64,000 nt of DNA from Siphonodentalium dalli (Eukaryota > Mollusca > Scaphopoda > Gadilida > Siphonodentaliidae): NCBI GenBank assembly GCA_032622095.1, contig CP136064.1, positions 276,357,614-276,421,613 of the forward strand. Direction: 5' to 3'. Under the pieces are notes generated by a model. That model saw only the letters and a program-made list of their open reading frames with translations. It ran no database searches and had not been told where the DNA came from. A program made the translations under genes and the position numbers. Positions 10,301-25,300 of the stretch are shown here, one piece after another (the stretch's first letter is position 1; the number at the start of each line of letters is the position of its first letter).

Positions 10301-13300
10301 ACACATATATACACACATACGTAGTTCTCAAAATATATAGTAGATATCTAATTAGAGTAGGCGATTTGTCTGGAATTTATCACATTAATCGTGTAATCGG
10401 TCAAGCTTTGTCAGTTTTCCAAAGAGCGATGGTTTTTATGTGCAGTTGAGTAATTATCCAACGAAATTAACCCTACGCGTGGTCTCTCCTCCAAAGATAC
10501 AAATCGTGATCAAGCTCCATACAGAGTTCAGTCCCCTATGCAGGACTTCAGGACTACACTTAATGGGAAGAAATGTCACTTTTATTTATTTGAGATTCTA
10601 TAGGTTACAATTAATTCTGCATTATTCTAAAAATCTCATCTGTGCATATTCATTTCAAAATTGTCGAGATCAATCCAGAATGAATTTTAACTGAAAAACA
10701 CTTCAACAAAAAATGTTAGATTGAATTAAAGAAAATACACATGCCGGCAGCGTTCAGAGCGTAGCGAGGGGACTGAACTCTGCTTTTGCAGCTTGAATCG
10801 TGATGTAGTATACTTACGCGTCTGTGATGAGCCGAGAAGCACTCTCCGCGACGTTAAGTCCTTTCTTATCGTAGGTACAGGTTATGAGGTACGTTTCTGA
10901 CTGCATGTGTACGTAAGCTCCTGGCTGTCCATATGACACCTCGATCTCTATCGTATAAACCTTAGCGTCATCTTTCTTCTACATAATTAAACAAAATAAC
11001 ACATTTTAATTTTTGCTAAAATATTTATGCAGGATAACGTCACTACATTCACCCTTTGTGGAACTCATTCTGTAAATGATAGACTTTCTTGTCGTAGGTA
11101 ATTGAACGAAATAATACAAGCCTGAGTTTAGTGTGTCTGTCACTTGCAGAATGAGGTCCACAGAGGGTTAAATTTGTGACGCTATCCCGCATGGCTGGCT
11201 AGCATCACTAATTTCACCCTCTGTGGACCTCATTCTGCTTATGCCTCATCTTCTTTGGAAAGTTTCTTATCACATTTAGGGAAATTATTTCACATAAATT
11301 ATATTTCTTTTTTAGTTCGGAGTGTCTATATCCCAAATTGGCAGACGACACATTGTATAATCGAGGTTCCCAATGGCGTACATCACAATATTCACCATGA
11401 AATTTGATGATAAAGACACTTTAGAGAAGATGATGCCTAAACAGAACGAGGTCCACATGGTGAGTTTAGTGACGCTATCCCGCTTAGCAGACCATCACCA
11501 AATTCACACTCTGGGGACCATATTCTGCATGGCCTCATCTGCTATGGGAGACACTCATAGATTATATTTCTTTTTTAGTTTTGTTTCTCTATATCACCAA
11601 ATTGGCAGACGACACATTGCATAATCGAGGTTCCCAATAGGTGTTCATCACAATTTTCATCATCTATGAAATCTGAGTCTATGAGTCCCAATAGCAGATG
11701 AAGCCATTCATAATGAGGTCCACAGATGATGAATTTGGTGATGCTATCCGCTATGCGGGATAGCGTAACTTAATTCACCCTCTGGGGACCTCATTCTGCA
11801 AATAACAGACACACTATAAGCTCATTGCTTTTTATATGATACCATATGGGCACGAAAACTAGCCTCTTCGCGATACATGAATCGATACAAACACATTGTG
11901 TATATAACACATATATATCAAACAAAAATGCGTCTTTCAGGTAGCACTTCAAAACCTGTTATTTCAGCACTTGGAATGTTATCAATAAGTAAATTGTACT
12001 TATTAAAATACGCATTTGACACCGTATAGTTATATAAATGTAGAAATATCATGTAAGCTTACGTAGAACAAACAATCTGAGCCGCTACCTTCAGTTTTGA
12101 CAGTGATTCGCCGGACAACGTTGTTCACCTCGGTAAAATGAACTGGCCGAGGATTTGGCGTGTCCTTACAGTTTGCCATGGCAGCGGTGTCCATGTCTGA
12201 TATAACTGATATGGTCGTCTCGTCGCTGGTCGTCGAACCGCAGGACGGATTCACTGCAAAACAGATGAGAATATATCATTATGTCGAGTTCACACTGCTG
12301 GCAACTTACCTGATACACGTTCATAAAATTGAATCCCTAGCTATCTATTGGCGTGTATTATACAACTATCACCCCAATACCACTATAGTAAAGCGATTGT
12401 TTCCCGACCGACGGATCAGTTACAGTTTGATCAGATATCATACCACCCTTCTCCATCTCGCATATAGCGCTTGTCTGTAAAAAAGCCAGACTATTTATTA
12501 TATAAACATATAGTTACTTGCTTATTCTTGCTACTAGTGGCCTACATGGGGCTTCATTTCATATTTCTTGACAGAAATGTTGTTGTTTAAAGGGGTACTG
12601 TACCCAAGATGTTGTTGTTGGTTTCTATAATCCCCGAGTCGGAGAATAAGGTAACAACTTTTCCATTTTTTGAAAGTCTGTTGAGTACGAAGTATTGTTA
12701 CGGATGGCAAATTTACCGGAATGCAAAAATACAAATTGTCGTTGTCGAGTAATTTTTGTACAGTTTTCAACCAAATGAATCAAATAAACATTATATTATA
12801 TGCTTAGTAGTCCCATATACTCATTTAAGTTAGTGTATGGTCACTAGTCAATGAGTGGCTTGGGTTTTCTCCCCGTATAAGCATAATGTTTCAAACGATC
12901 GTGTGTGCAATTGTTTTATTAATCCAGTATCCCTCAATTATAATTTGATTACGTTTTGTACACGGAAATTCCAATTTTAAGAGACGCCATTTTATGGCTG
13001 GAGCCATAAAATCAATTTATATTAAATTATTAACTTTTAAATTATTAAATTTTAAGATAGCCTATTAACCTGAGCGTTTACAGAATACATCTTCGACTCA
13101 AATTACTTATATTTCTATATAGTATCGATAATAGACCGTTGTTATCACCGGGAATTTATTGAAAATGGCGTACAGTACCCCTTTAAATAAAAAGCATTTA
13201 ATATAATAAACATGTTATCGCTGCAAAGAATTGATCTGGGCTTCTCGTTGAAGAGGTCAGATCGCTGGATCAAACTCGACGCCAGTGGCGGCTCGTTTGT

Positions 13301-16300
13301 TCCACCGATTTGACCTCTTCAACTCGACGTGATACTTCGTCCAGATAAATTCATCACAGCGATAACATGTATGTACTACCAGATTGATTTGCAGCTTAAT
13401 TTCTGGAAATGGCAGATGTATAAAAAATCTCAATGAATTGCATAGCTTTCATAATACATTTTGGTAAATGTGACATGTTCATTTCACTATAAGAGGATTG
13501 TTGACGTTTTTCTTAGTATTGTTCAGAAGCAGATACAAGCAGAACAGTTCATAGCTCATCAAAGTTTTAAAGTAAAATAATTTGAAGCCGACTGGGGTCT
13601 TATCAAAAGAGCTGTGAAGGCTTCATGATAGTTTCGTCACTCAATTCTGCAATAAAATACCATATTAACAGAGGGTCTAGAAAGAGATTGTGCTAATAAA
13701 TTTTGAAATCCATGTTTGCTGCTTTCTTTCTTTGAGATTTAATTTCAGACTATAGAACAAAAATATACATGTACACCAGACTATATGCTCCAAAAACAAA
13801 AAAAGGGACACAAGCAATGGAACTAAAAATCATTAAAATGTAACATAAATGTGAAACCGGTTGATATTCTCTTTTCAGCATTTAAAATACTCAAACTGTA
13901 GTTTTATGAAAGTATCAATGAGTGATGGTCAAAAGTATGGTAGTGTATGTGAGGGAATTATTATATTTACAATCTTGTCTTGTGAAACATTTATTTAGAT
14001 ATGTGCGAATGTCATCCTTTGTCATTTCTCTTGGGTGTAAACGTAAATGTTTTGTTTATATACAAATATTATCTTATTATCTCAATAAACAAATAGAAAA
14101 AATGTAGTTCCAGCTGCGTCTAATTGCCCAACAATTTGCCAGCGTGTGAACGTACCCAAAATGCATGAATGTTACCGAACAATGATGGGCCATAAAATAT
14201 GCACACAATTGGAAATTATGGCGAACCATTTAAAAGCATTTATTATTACTTTTAGTAGAAAACAAAACATGTGATATAAGGATTAACTGTCATTTGGACT
14301 GTTTTAATGGAGATGTAACGGTGAGGTAAGTGGACATAACTTGTGTAAAACCCGAAGGGTTTTACATACAAGTTATGACCACTTACATCACCGTTACATC
14401 TCCATAAAAATAGTCCACATGACAGTTAATCCTTATATTTATATACATTTAGCGAGAAAGCCACTTTTGTAAATATATTTAAATCGAAAAGTGCATCGTG
14501 ACAAGATCAGCCCAAAATACCTAATAGCACCCTTGCCAAAAGTTAATAGGAACAATTTATCTTCATATTGAAACCCGATGATGTATTAAGTCAATCCTGC
14601 GCGAGTCCAAATGCGCCCAAAACATTACGCGTTCGTCTTTCCAAACCTAATGACGTATCGATGGTGTTATTAGCTTGGTGTTATGAGGCGTTTCGCATTC
14701 ACCGAGAAATAACTGCAACTAGCCACGTGGGCGCCGACCAATCAGAATGCTGGATTTAGTGATGACAACACTTAGTGTGTAAATATATTTCTTTGAAACA
14801 TACGTTCAGACAAGTAGAAGGTATTTCGAGTATCTCTTGTTTAAAATTAACCCTTATACTAAATAGATCGGGCCATTCAGATATAATAGTATAAACGAGA
14901 ATGATATATTATTCATATGGAGGGTTCTTTCATGGAGATAAGCTGACGATAGCTAATAAAAGTGCAGAAGGATTCCAATTTATTGTAGGGAAATGTTCAA
15001 ATAATAAGTTCAACGGTCGTTTGTTGAATCTATTATCTGAACATTTCTTATGGTATATGTTGTTTGATGAACTTATTATCTGAAAATGTCCTATGGGATA
15101 ACACCTCGTCAATGAATATTTAGTATAGCCAGGATACATAACATATATATTAATTTATACCCGTAAATAGTGTAATGGGTTAACATTGGGTTTGTCGCTT
15201 ACCATGTAGAATGTAACCATCTGGTATAGCGAGGACCTAAACAAAATACAAGAAATGTTCATTAAATGACACGATCAACATCCAAACATTTCCAAACAAC
15301 CAATACGATACAGAAGATGGTAGACAGAGGACAAAACAAATGTCATCGACATTCAGATCACATTCATATGTGATGGGCAAGTACTTCTTGTATGGACATA
15401 GTTTAACCCTTTACCCAACATAAGGGCCCTGTGCCAATGTATTCTCTTATATATGCGAGTCGACCATAGGTCGCCTCGCATATATAAGAGAATGCATTGG
15501 CTTAACAAATTAAAAATTATAAAATTGTTATAGAATGTAAGAAAAATTGGTAAAAAGTGTTAAAAAACAGTTTTTTTTAGGCCAATGCATTCTCTTATAT
15601 ATGCGAGGCGACCTATGGTCGACTCGCATATATAAGAGAATGCATTGGCACAGGGCTAACTGTAACTATCACAATGTGGTCAAGGAGCCGGTTCCAATGA
15701 CATCCATATTTGTATGGTTCTATTGAGACAGACCGGCCAAAACCGGCCAAATAAAGCTTCAACAGCCTAAAATATCTTCGGTCTGTCTCAATAAATCCAT
15801 ACAAATATGGATATCATTGGAACCGGCTCCTTGACCACATTGTGATAGATACAGTTATGCCCTGTGCCAATGCATTCTCTTATATATGCGAGTCGACCAT
15901 AGGTCGCCTCGCATATATAAGAGAATGCATTGGCCTAAACAAATCTTTTTTTAACACTTTACCTTTTTTCTTACATTCTTTAACAATTTTATAATTTTTA
16001 ATCTGTTAAGCCAATGCATTCTCTTATATATGCGAGGCGACCTATGGTCGACTCGCGTATATAAGAGAATGCATTGGCACAGGGTCGTTCTGTTGGGTAA
16101 CGGGTTAAACCATGTGCCAATTTATTCTCGTATATGGGAATCTCCCATAGGGAGCCACGCATATATATAAGAACATACATTGGCCTAACAATGTTTGCCA
16201 GTGAATTGTCTTGAATATCCGAGGCTCCCTATGGGAGACTCATATATAACATAATACATTGGCACGGGATCTTTAAAGCTGAACCGTTGCTAGCTGGTCT

Positions 16301-19300
16301 CCATTGGGGTGTTCATCTGAAATTTCCAAATTACACCCCCCTTGATCCAGACCAAACCCCCCAAGTTCGCGAAATTCTATTTTCATCCCTGGTTGAACTT
16401 TCCTAGTGTTGGACATTTCCATTGTCTAAACCCCTAAGGTATGTAATGTCCAACTAATAGCCAATTGAGTTCAAAATGTTGACCATAAGTAGGAATATGT
16501 GCGACTGTTGGTTTAAAATCAGCAAATACCCCAGTATTTACTGGTTGAACAAAAAACAAACAACGAGAACAATTGTAAAGTACATGTATATTTGTGTGAA
16601 ATATAATGTGTCAGGCAACTTTTGGAACTTTCGACCACAGTTGGTGTTAGAAACCAAATAAGGCTCCCCTGCGTCACTATCCTGGTTGGGTGGAGGCAGG
16701 TACATCGATTTTGTTGTGACGATTAGGAACGATGTATTATGTAATCCCTTTCAACACTAAAATACCCGTTGACAAATAGCTCCCGGTGAAAATGTTAAGA
16801 TAATTCCAACAAACGCACAGGTCGTTGAACTTATTTTCTGAACATTTCACAATAATGGATATGAAGACTTTTGCACGCGTATTATCCTTCCATCGGTCTG
16901 TCGTGTGGTTTTATTGCCTGAACATCCCTCCAAAAGCATATACTGTAAACCATTCCATTTTATAATTTTAGAAAAGGTAAAACTGAATAATCTGCAATCA
17001 CACATTTATCTCCCATAGGAACAATGCATTTCACCTTACGGTTTACAGGAATGTTTTCATTTTTCATAAGCCAATAACTGAATTGACCCTTCAGTTATTT
17101 AAGAACTCTTGTTTCGATTAAGGTTATGTACACGCTGGTCATCCTATAATACCCGCTGCGGACAAATAATGAGTCAAGCCCGTTGCGGGCACGAGTGAAG
17201 ACTACAGGTAGGTTTGTTTTGAGGGAAATTGTCTTTTATTGTTTTTCTTCGGATATAAGTCCAGATCCACGAGGTTCTTGATGAACCCATCTTCAGTCAA
17301 ATGTCAACAGTTCGACGAATAAAGCTCCATAAAGCGACGAAATGCTCGATGAATTGTGAGAATAAGCTTCCATTTAAAAAAAAAAAAAAAAAAATTAGGA
17401 TATCGCAATTCTCGGGATTGGTGATGCCCTCGGGTTTGGCGATACCACGAACACGGGGTGATTATGGACTGCTTCGGGTGCGTAGAACAGGCAAGTTAGT
17501 ACTCAGGCGCTATGCTAACTGTGGGAATGTAGCATTATACGAATATCGCCGAAAAACTCAAAGAAATCGACCATACCACTCCATAGAAATCATCGTCTGA
17601 ACTACGCTTAATTGTAAATATTTACATATCGATTCGGGACGCAACAAACGGCGATAAACTAACACAAATGATTTCGCCATCAAGAGTCATTGCATTTAAT
17701 TAATATATAAGAATGACGATGTGTACTGTAAATTTTGATTACTTTTCGTAAAAATAACTACCTTGAGCAAGATTATTCTCCATTTCTATTTGATCACCCA
17801 ACCAGAGTGTTTCATATCACTTTAATATTCTATTAAATGTTCTGGTGTATGTTTATATGGAATGACTATAGCAGATCGAATGGGGTCATTGATTTTGACA
17901 GGCAGAGTCATTAAACAACGTACGCGTGAATCCTTTAGGGATGCACACACTTTGATTATTCTGCCGGTCAAAATACAATGACCCCAGTCGATCTGCAAGT
18001 CATTCCTAAATTGATCCACACACGACGAGATATAGAAGTTCTCCAACGAGTTGTAATGGGATATAAGATTTTATGAAGCTAGTTTGATAAATTTGATTCA
18101 CAACATGTCGTAGACGAGTTGTTAATCAAATTTATCAAACGAGTTCATAAAATCTTAAAACCCAACATAAAGACTTTCAGATCTTGTATATCACATGAAT
18201 AAAACAAGAGCGTTATGCCTTTTTAACATCAAAATCATTAAAATAAGTTGCAAAATGAATACATCTAGAGCGTCGACGGAGACGATTCACAAACTTTGTA
18301 CGACAATGGTGCGCCCTGGGGCTGGCAACGGAAACTATAAGTCCCCCAATTTGCCCTCTTAGTTTTTGCGTAAATTTAGTTACTGCAACAAATCAATCAT
18401 TTTGTATTATCTGGTGTTTGTGTCATGCGCGGCTTTTCGAAATAGTATATATCCGTCTGGATCAATATAAAGACGCGGCGCGGTCATTTTATTGGCACGA
18501 TGTCAAGTGATATCTAACACGCGCCTATGCATCATAGTGATATACTGGTATATATAAGAAACGTACTGAACCGCCCTGTAAAGACAAAACAATATAATAA
18601 ATTTTTTGCGTCGTTTTGCGTTAGAAATTAACAATGCAGTGCGCGAAGTCCACGTCACCAAATTCACGAGAAATATTACTGCTACATAATATTTATGTTT
18701 TGGCAAGGAAAAGTGTGGCAAAGGGGGTGGGGCTTATATAACACAAATCTTATTACTCACCGGCGACAAGGAGAGCACAAAAATAAAACCTGCAAAAGAA
18801 AAAGAAACCTGTTAGTGTCAGCAGTCTTTAAAAAAACATGAGACAAACAAACGGTGATTTAAATGTCCCATGCGATTGCACAACATTTTTGATACACCAA
18901 ATTAATACTAAGCCAATATAACATAATTTACATAATTCCAACATTATACATCATAGTATCACAGATCTGGACGACACAACATCCAAACTCAGTGAAATAA
19001 TTAAATTGCATTCTACAAACGATCATTTAACATTTGTGCGCGGGAAATATAGATCATTTTTGACATGTAAAACGTTGTGCCAGCTTACAGGAAAGTATCA
19101 TACAAATTGTTTGATTTTTTTGTTTTTATTTTACACTTTTTGTTTTCGGTAACTATCTGACAAATTATTGCGAATGTTTAGCATATTAATTTAAGATTAA
19201 TTCGATTAAATTATATCTAAACTTTCAGGTTATACTACGAACCACAATTACATAAAGGGCGGTGAATTGGAAAAATTAGAAATTAGCACACGTCATCAGA

Positions 19301-22300
19301 AAAAACAATCCCAAAATATCCGACATAAAATTCAAGACATTAACTGATTTAGTTTCATCTGTAAATTGGTATCATTGAGTGATTAGAATAGCGTACTCAA
19401 ATACAAGTGAAAGTTGATATATTTTGAACTACAAAGTATACACAATTTCTTGCAAAGCGATGTCGGTTCCATTGACACTCACACATGGCGTATTGTGAAT
19501 GTTCTTGCCGTTACGTCAGATCAAACAAATTGCTCAAATACTGAAAGTTATACACAGGAGAATCAATTATGTAGCATTATGATATATTCGTATATATTCA
19601 TGTATGTCATTGGTTATAATAAAATATGTATAGTTGATTAAATCTTGATGTTCATATAAGTCATCACATATAATATGTAGAGTTCTGGATAGTGCATGCG
19701 GGATTTCGATGCCATACTTTCATGTTTAATTTTATATTGTATAATTTTCAAAAAACTAGGGCAGGTTTTGCAATTCTGAATGGGAATTACCATCCAAATC
19801 TCGACAGCAAAAGTTATTTGCGAAGCATTTGTCTGGGAACTAAAGCAGCCATATCATTAAACCGACATAACATTCAACTCGCGGTTGGGTGAGGTAACTT
19901 GTCTCTTTTTGCTATAAATTTATTTTTGAGTTTTTTTTATACAATAATCATGTACTTTATCTACTTTGAAAATTAGTATAAAATTTAAAAATAATTACAC
20001 CAACATTCTAATGGAAGACATTCCAAGCCGACCCGCCAGATAGATATCATATGTGTTGTATTCAATAGCGCACAAAGTGACACCTAGAAATATTTGAAAT
20101 TCTTAACATTTGCCGCGGATATTTGCACGCCAATTATGCTATATGGAAGTGAGGTCTGGTGTTTCGAAAGAAATTGGAAGACATACGATTTCAATAGAAA
20201 TAAAATATAGAGCACTATCGTATTGGTCAAAGCTACTAGTAGTGAGCCACGATGGGTCAGAACGAGCAAAGAACATATATATTATTTTATGGAGGTACGT
20301 TCATGGAGGCGATATCTTATTGCAAGACAAGATCAAATTGATTAGCTTTGCCTAAAAAAATCTTTTTTTAACACTTTTTACCATTTTTTCTTACATTCTT
20401 TAACAATTTTATAATTTTTAATGTGTTAAGCCAATGCATTCTCTTATATATGCGAGGCGACCTATGATCGACTCGCATATATAAGAGAATGCATTGGCAC
20501 ATGGCCGTTATGTTGGGTAAAGGGTTAGCTTTGTGGAAGGGATTGAAGTCAATTGATAGAAAATTATGAATGTAATCCTTTCGACAGTCTGAAGTCGTCC
20601 TCATCTACCATATCTATATTCTACAGCAACCTAAAGGACTCGATTAAAATGAGCCGATATCTAGTATATATGCCAGCCCATTGATCTAACTTCTTACTGA
20701 AATTACGAACATTCGACCATAAATTGATAGTTGAAAAGAATAGATGGACAAAAGTAAAAGATAATGATTTGATCTGTGTTTTGTGCAGCAATGTCTGCGG
20801 ACACGCGTACCACAGTAGTGATGGCATAGTAGGTGTGACAATTTATTATGGTGGAGTTTGGTGACAATTGGTCCGTCATAATTCTGTGCCATAGCTATCC
20901 ATGTCGCCCGCTGATTTTCCGCATAATGAGTCGACTGGACCAATTAACCATGCTTTTCACCAAGGTTGATCTCTACTCATTACGTTTTGCTAAAGTGTAT
21001 TCACGACGATATATATAATTGCACGATAGATCGTCCAGAATTGTGTTTGGCCGTGGCCTGGTGGAAATTCCTCATTGACTCTCATATCATTATTGTGGTA
21101 CGTTTTTTATATGATCTCAATGCATGCATGTTTATCTACTTATATTCATTTCATTACTAAGAACAACCATGGCTGTTGAGACGTGTTATTCATTAAGTTA
21201 TCAAGTGGACTTATGTACTAGCATGTAAAATATAACGCTGCGTGTTGAGTACAGATCAACATCGACAAGACATTCAGGTGGATACATCCTTGAGAGATCG
21301 ATCGTCGCTGGTAGAGCTTGGTAGACTCATTGTGCGAATTTGCAGAGGGCGACATGACTTGCAATGGCATATTAATTATGACGACCAATTGTCACCAAAT
21401 TCCACCATAATAAATTGTCACACCTACTATGTTGTAAAATATAGAGATCCGGGGGGGGGGGCTGGGAACACCACAGAATACAAGGGTAAACCTGTCTTCG
21501 GTAACACGGACAAAGGTGATCATTATCTAGGTACACATTCCGAAGCGCCACTTGGACAATTCCATAGTCAGTAAAATTAAAAACAGGAGCATAATAGAGG
21601 TATACCTGGTGTTTTGAAATTTAGAAAATATAGGTATACATATGACAGAGTATGCGTACCAGTATCGTAGAATCACGCACTATCATAAATGAACTAGTTA
21701 TACGCAGAGTATTAAAATATTCTTTAGTTTCACGATTGTCCCATACCGGTAGTTTCAGTAAAAGATGGGAGCGTGGTACTTAGTTAGGTGTTACAAATTT
21801 AGAAATTAGGAACGTAAGCATAGGCCGCGAGTTTTCGAAAGGGTTAATTTTGAAATTTATAGTTATGTACATGAGTAAGCAGTTGTAGAATGTAAGTGTA
21901 GGTGTAAGTCTGAAGTAAAATGCTAAATATCACTGGAATCGTCGTCAGTTATGTACCTGGTGATGGATTGTTTAAACAACAGACCACCGCTTTTCGACAC
22001 CATAATAAATTGTCACACCTACTATGCCATCCAACTGTGGTACGTGTGTCCGCAGCCACTAGCCCATGTGATCAGTACCATTTTATGATCATATGCCAAG
22101 AGCTGAAAGATTTACGCGAATTATATATTCCAAAATATTACTGGGATAATCTGAACCGCAATCAATTCCATGCACTACTTTCACTTGAAAACATAATAAG
22201 CGTTTTGGAAACACTGAGGATATTTATTAAATTTGCATTGAAAAAGATTTTGGTGAATTTGTTCTGGAAATATTATATAATTTTTAACGTATCAATTTAA

Positions 22301-25300
22301 ACAAATTAAAAAATTTTTTTTTTACAGGCAATGGTCAAAGAAAAACAAAGTACATATCTAAGAATCAAATATGGGAATATGTACTGAACACTGTGATGAA
22401 TGATGTACTACAAAAAAAATTATACTTCTTGAGTGTTCTTTGACAAAAATACTTTGAACCAGTTGTTGACAAATGATATATACTTGCTTAAACATTGGCT
22501 GTGTGGATGCCAGCATGTTAGAAGGGTTAGCAGCTGGCCATTGTAACAGCTGTGGACTCTGTTTACAATAGAATGCGAATTCCCAATCAAACCCTGCCTG
22601 ACCACCACACTATTTCTAGTATGTATGTCACCACTCACTCATAGGATAATCACCGATGTGGAGGTTGACACTGGTAAAAGCCATTCACACTGGACTGGAC
22701 ATAAGTCATGGAAATGTGACACATAAACTGCTGGCTCTTTGTCAACCATATTGTGAAGTTAGCATATCATTTGTCAACAACCGGTTTAAAGTATTTTTTT
22801 CAAAGAATGCTCAATATAATATTTTTTTTGTAGTACACCATTCATCACATGTTCAGTACATATTCCCATGATTGATTCTTAGATATGAACTTTGTTTTTC
22901 TTGGACCATTGCCTGTAAATTTTATTTTTTTAAATCTCAATAAAGTTCACATTTTGTATTTCTAACATAATTCACCATGAAGTATACTCTTAAAATGTTG
23001 CATCAATGGGCATGGTTTATATGATTACTAATATACATGAACATAATCCTTTATTTGGACTATCAAATTTTGGAAAAATTGGGTCCACAAAGCCCTTAAT
23101 GGTGGTGGGGTCAAGTGAGCAATTCTGAATGGGGATTTCCATGCAAATATGAGGGACTAACGTTACAAGAGTTGCATCTCTACCGAGTGTAGACTTGATG
23201 TGGTATTTGAAACACCATGTATTTATCTGGCGGGTCCGCTTGTAATTGGTTCCGTTATAATGTAGGTATATTGATTTTTGAATATTATATTTATTTCTCT
23301 CAAATGTAGGTCATGTGATGTAATTCCAGAAAACAATTCCGCATCCCGGCATGTCCTGGTATCATTTGTTAATGTTTAGTAGTTATCAACTACGGGTCGG
23401 TGACCTTATAGGCATTTTCCATTACAATTAATATAGATATATGTGTGTGTACGTATGCATGTGTGTATGTATTATATATGTATGTGTGTACATGTGTATG
23501 TGTGCATATATGTATGTATCCATAATCTGTACACATTAGCGGCTTGGGGCGGCAACGCATATCACGGTATTAAGGATTGCCTTATAACCGACCGGTATGC
23601 GTGGCCGCCCTATCTATGTGTAGGTATGTGTACGCACATGTATGTATGTATGTACACACATGTATATATAAGTATGATTGTGCACCCGCGTAAATATAGT
23701 TTATATTTGTGTTGTACGGCCTACTGTATACGTGTGTGTATGTAGGGATGTTTATGGGTGAGGGTGTGTGTGCATGTATGTATATCATTTTTTATGAATA
23801 TGTGTAAACATGGATTCGGATGCAAGCTGATGAGATTGTGTGCTTATGCGAGTTTGTTTCGATGAGTGCTTGTGCTTCATGGTGGCGGGAATTATTATCT
23901 ATTATCTTCTCTGTATTATTGTTATAATTTTGTTTGTAAAACATACTCTCCTAGATGGAGGAAATAAAGATATATATTTACTGCGAAAATTGTATAATTT
24001 ACCTGGAGCAGTTAAATATTATGACTGTTCAGCAATATGCCTGCTTTGGTTCCTGGACAACTGCTTCATACTTAAGGGGTGGGAGGGGGGGGGGGGGTCA
24101 AGTGAACAAATTTGAATGGGGTTTTCCATACAAATCTGCGGTGCAAAAGTTAGAGTTGCACATACTTCTGAGTATGACTTGATGTGGTATTGGAAACAAC
24201 AGTTATTTATATGGCGGGTCCGCTTGGGAATTTATAACATTTTGCAATAAATATAATTTTGAGAATGTTTTTATGGAATTACATCACTTGACCTACATTT
24301 GTAAAATCAATATAAAATTCAAAAAGAACTACACCAACATTACCAATACCACATCAAATCACACTCAGAAGTTGGTGCAACTCTGAAACGTTTGCTCCGC
24401 AGATTCGCATGGAAATCCCCATTCAAAATTGGTCACTTTACCTCCCTCTTAATTAAGCGGGAGGCCAAGTGTCCAATTCTGAATGGGGATCTCCATGCAA
24501 ATCTACGCAGAAAAAGTTATATATGAACCAGTTGTCTGGTAAATAAATCAGGTTTTTTTTCGGAAATTAAGAGGGAGGTAAAGTGGCACAATTCCAGAAA
24601 TGGGGACCGGTTGAAATTCATGTATTTTTGTTTTAAAAGACCAAAAAATTAAAAATATATTTGTTCATAGACATACTACAATAATCCAAGATTAAGTATA
24701 TCTGATAAAGCAATAAATTTGTCATTCCGAAAAAGATGCATTTGAACGTCAAAACATCACAACATTTTTTAGATGAAAATACTCACTGGTAAGAATATCA
24801 AATAGCCAACAGGATGTATCAACATGTAGCTAATACTTCCATGCAGTGACAACGCGTAGCGGATTTCCTAGTTTCAAACCTAAAACTCCAGAAATTTTAA
24901 CTTTATATATGTAAACAAACCACCCAAAAAGACAGCCATTTGCAAGAACTATTTCAGAAAACTATGGAGCACCACTTTACTATCAAAAATACATGTTTGC
25001 AAAAATGTACAGTCCCAAATACCATGCACAGCGAAATAGCTTTTTATACTTCCTGTTTACCTATCTTCGTGAGTTTCGATTTCGGCTGAAAATAAACAAG
25101 AAATTCCCTTTGCAATCTTCAGCTGTACGTGTCGATCAATAAAGCGATCGTCAATAACTTTTTGATGTATCCAACACACACGTATATATTATGTTGTATC
25201 AATATATTGATTCCTTACCGGTCAAACGTTGACAATTTATTAGATTGATGTTTATTTCGCGGGGAGAATTTACCAGGAAGGCGGAAGTCGCCCAACAACC

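Noticed and set aside
11038..11812. Regular hairpins considered as a CRISPR-like array
   Set aside because: The repeats are long, imperfect and self-complementary, the spacers are themselves repeated, and the genome is clearly eukaryotic with spliced genes.
12160..12480. 106-codon plus-strand open frame
   Set aside because: Its first part is the antisense of ZP exon 4 and the rest is intron; a shadow frame.
17301..17600. 99-codon open frame with polylysine
   Set aside because: It runs through an A(20) tract, which makes its frame arbitrary; no domain recognised.
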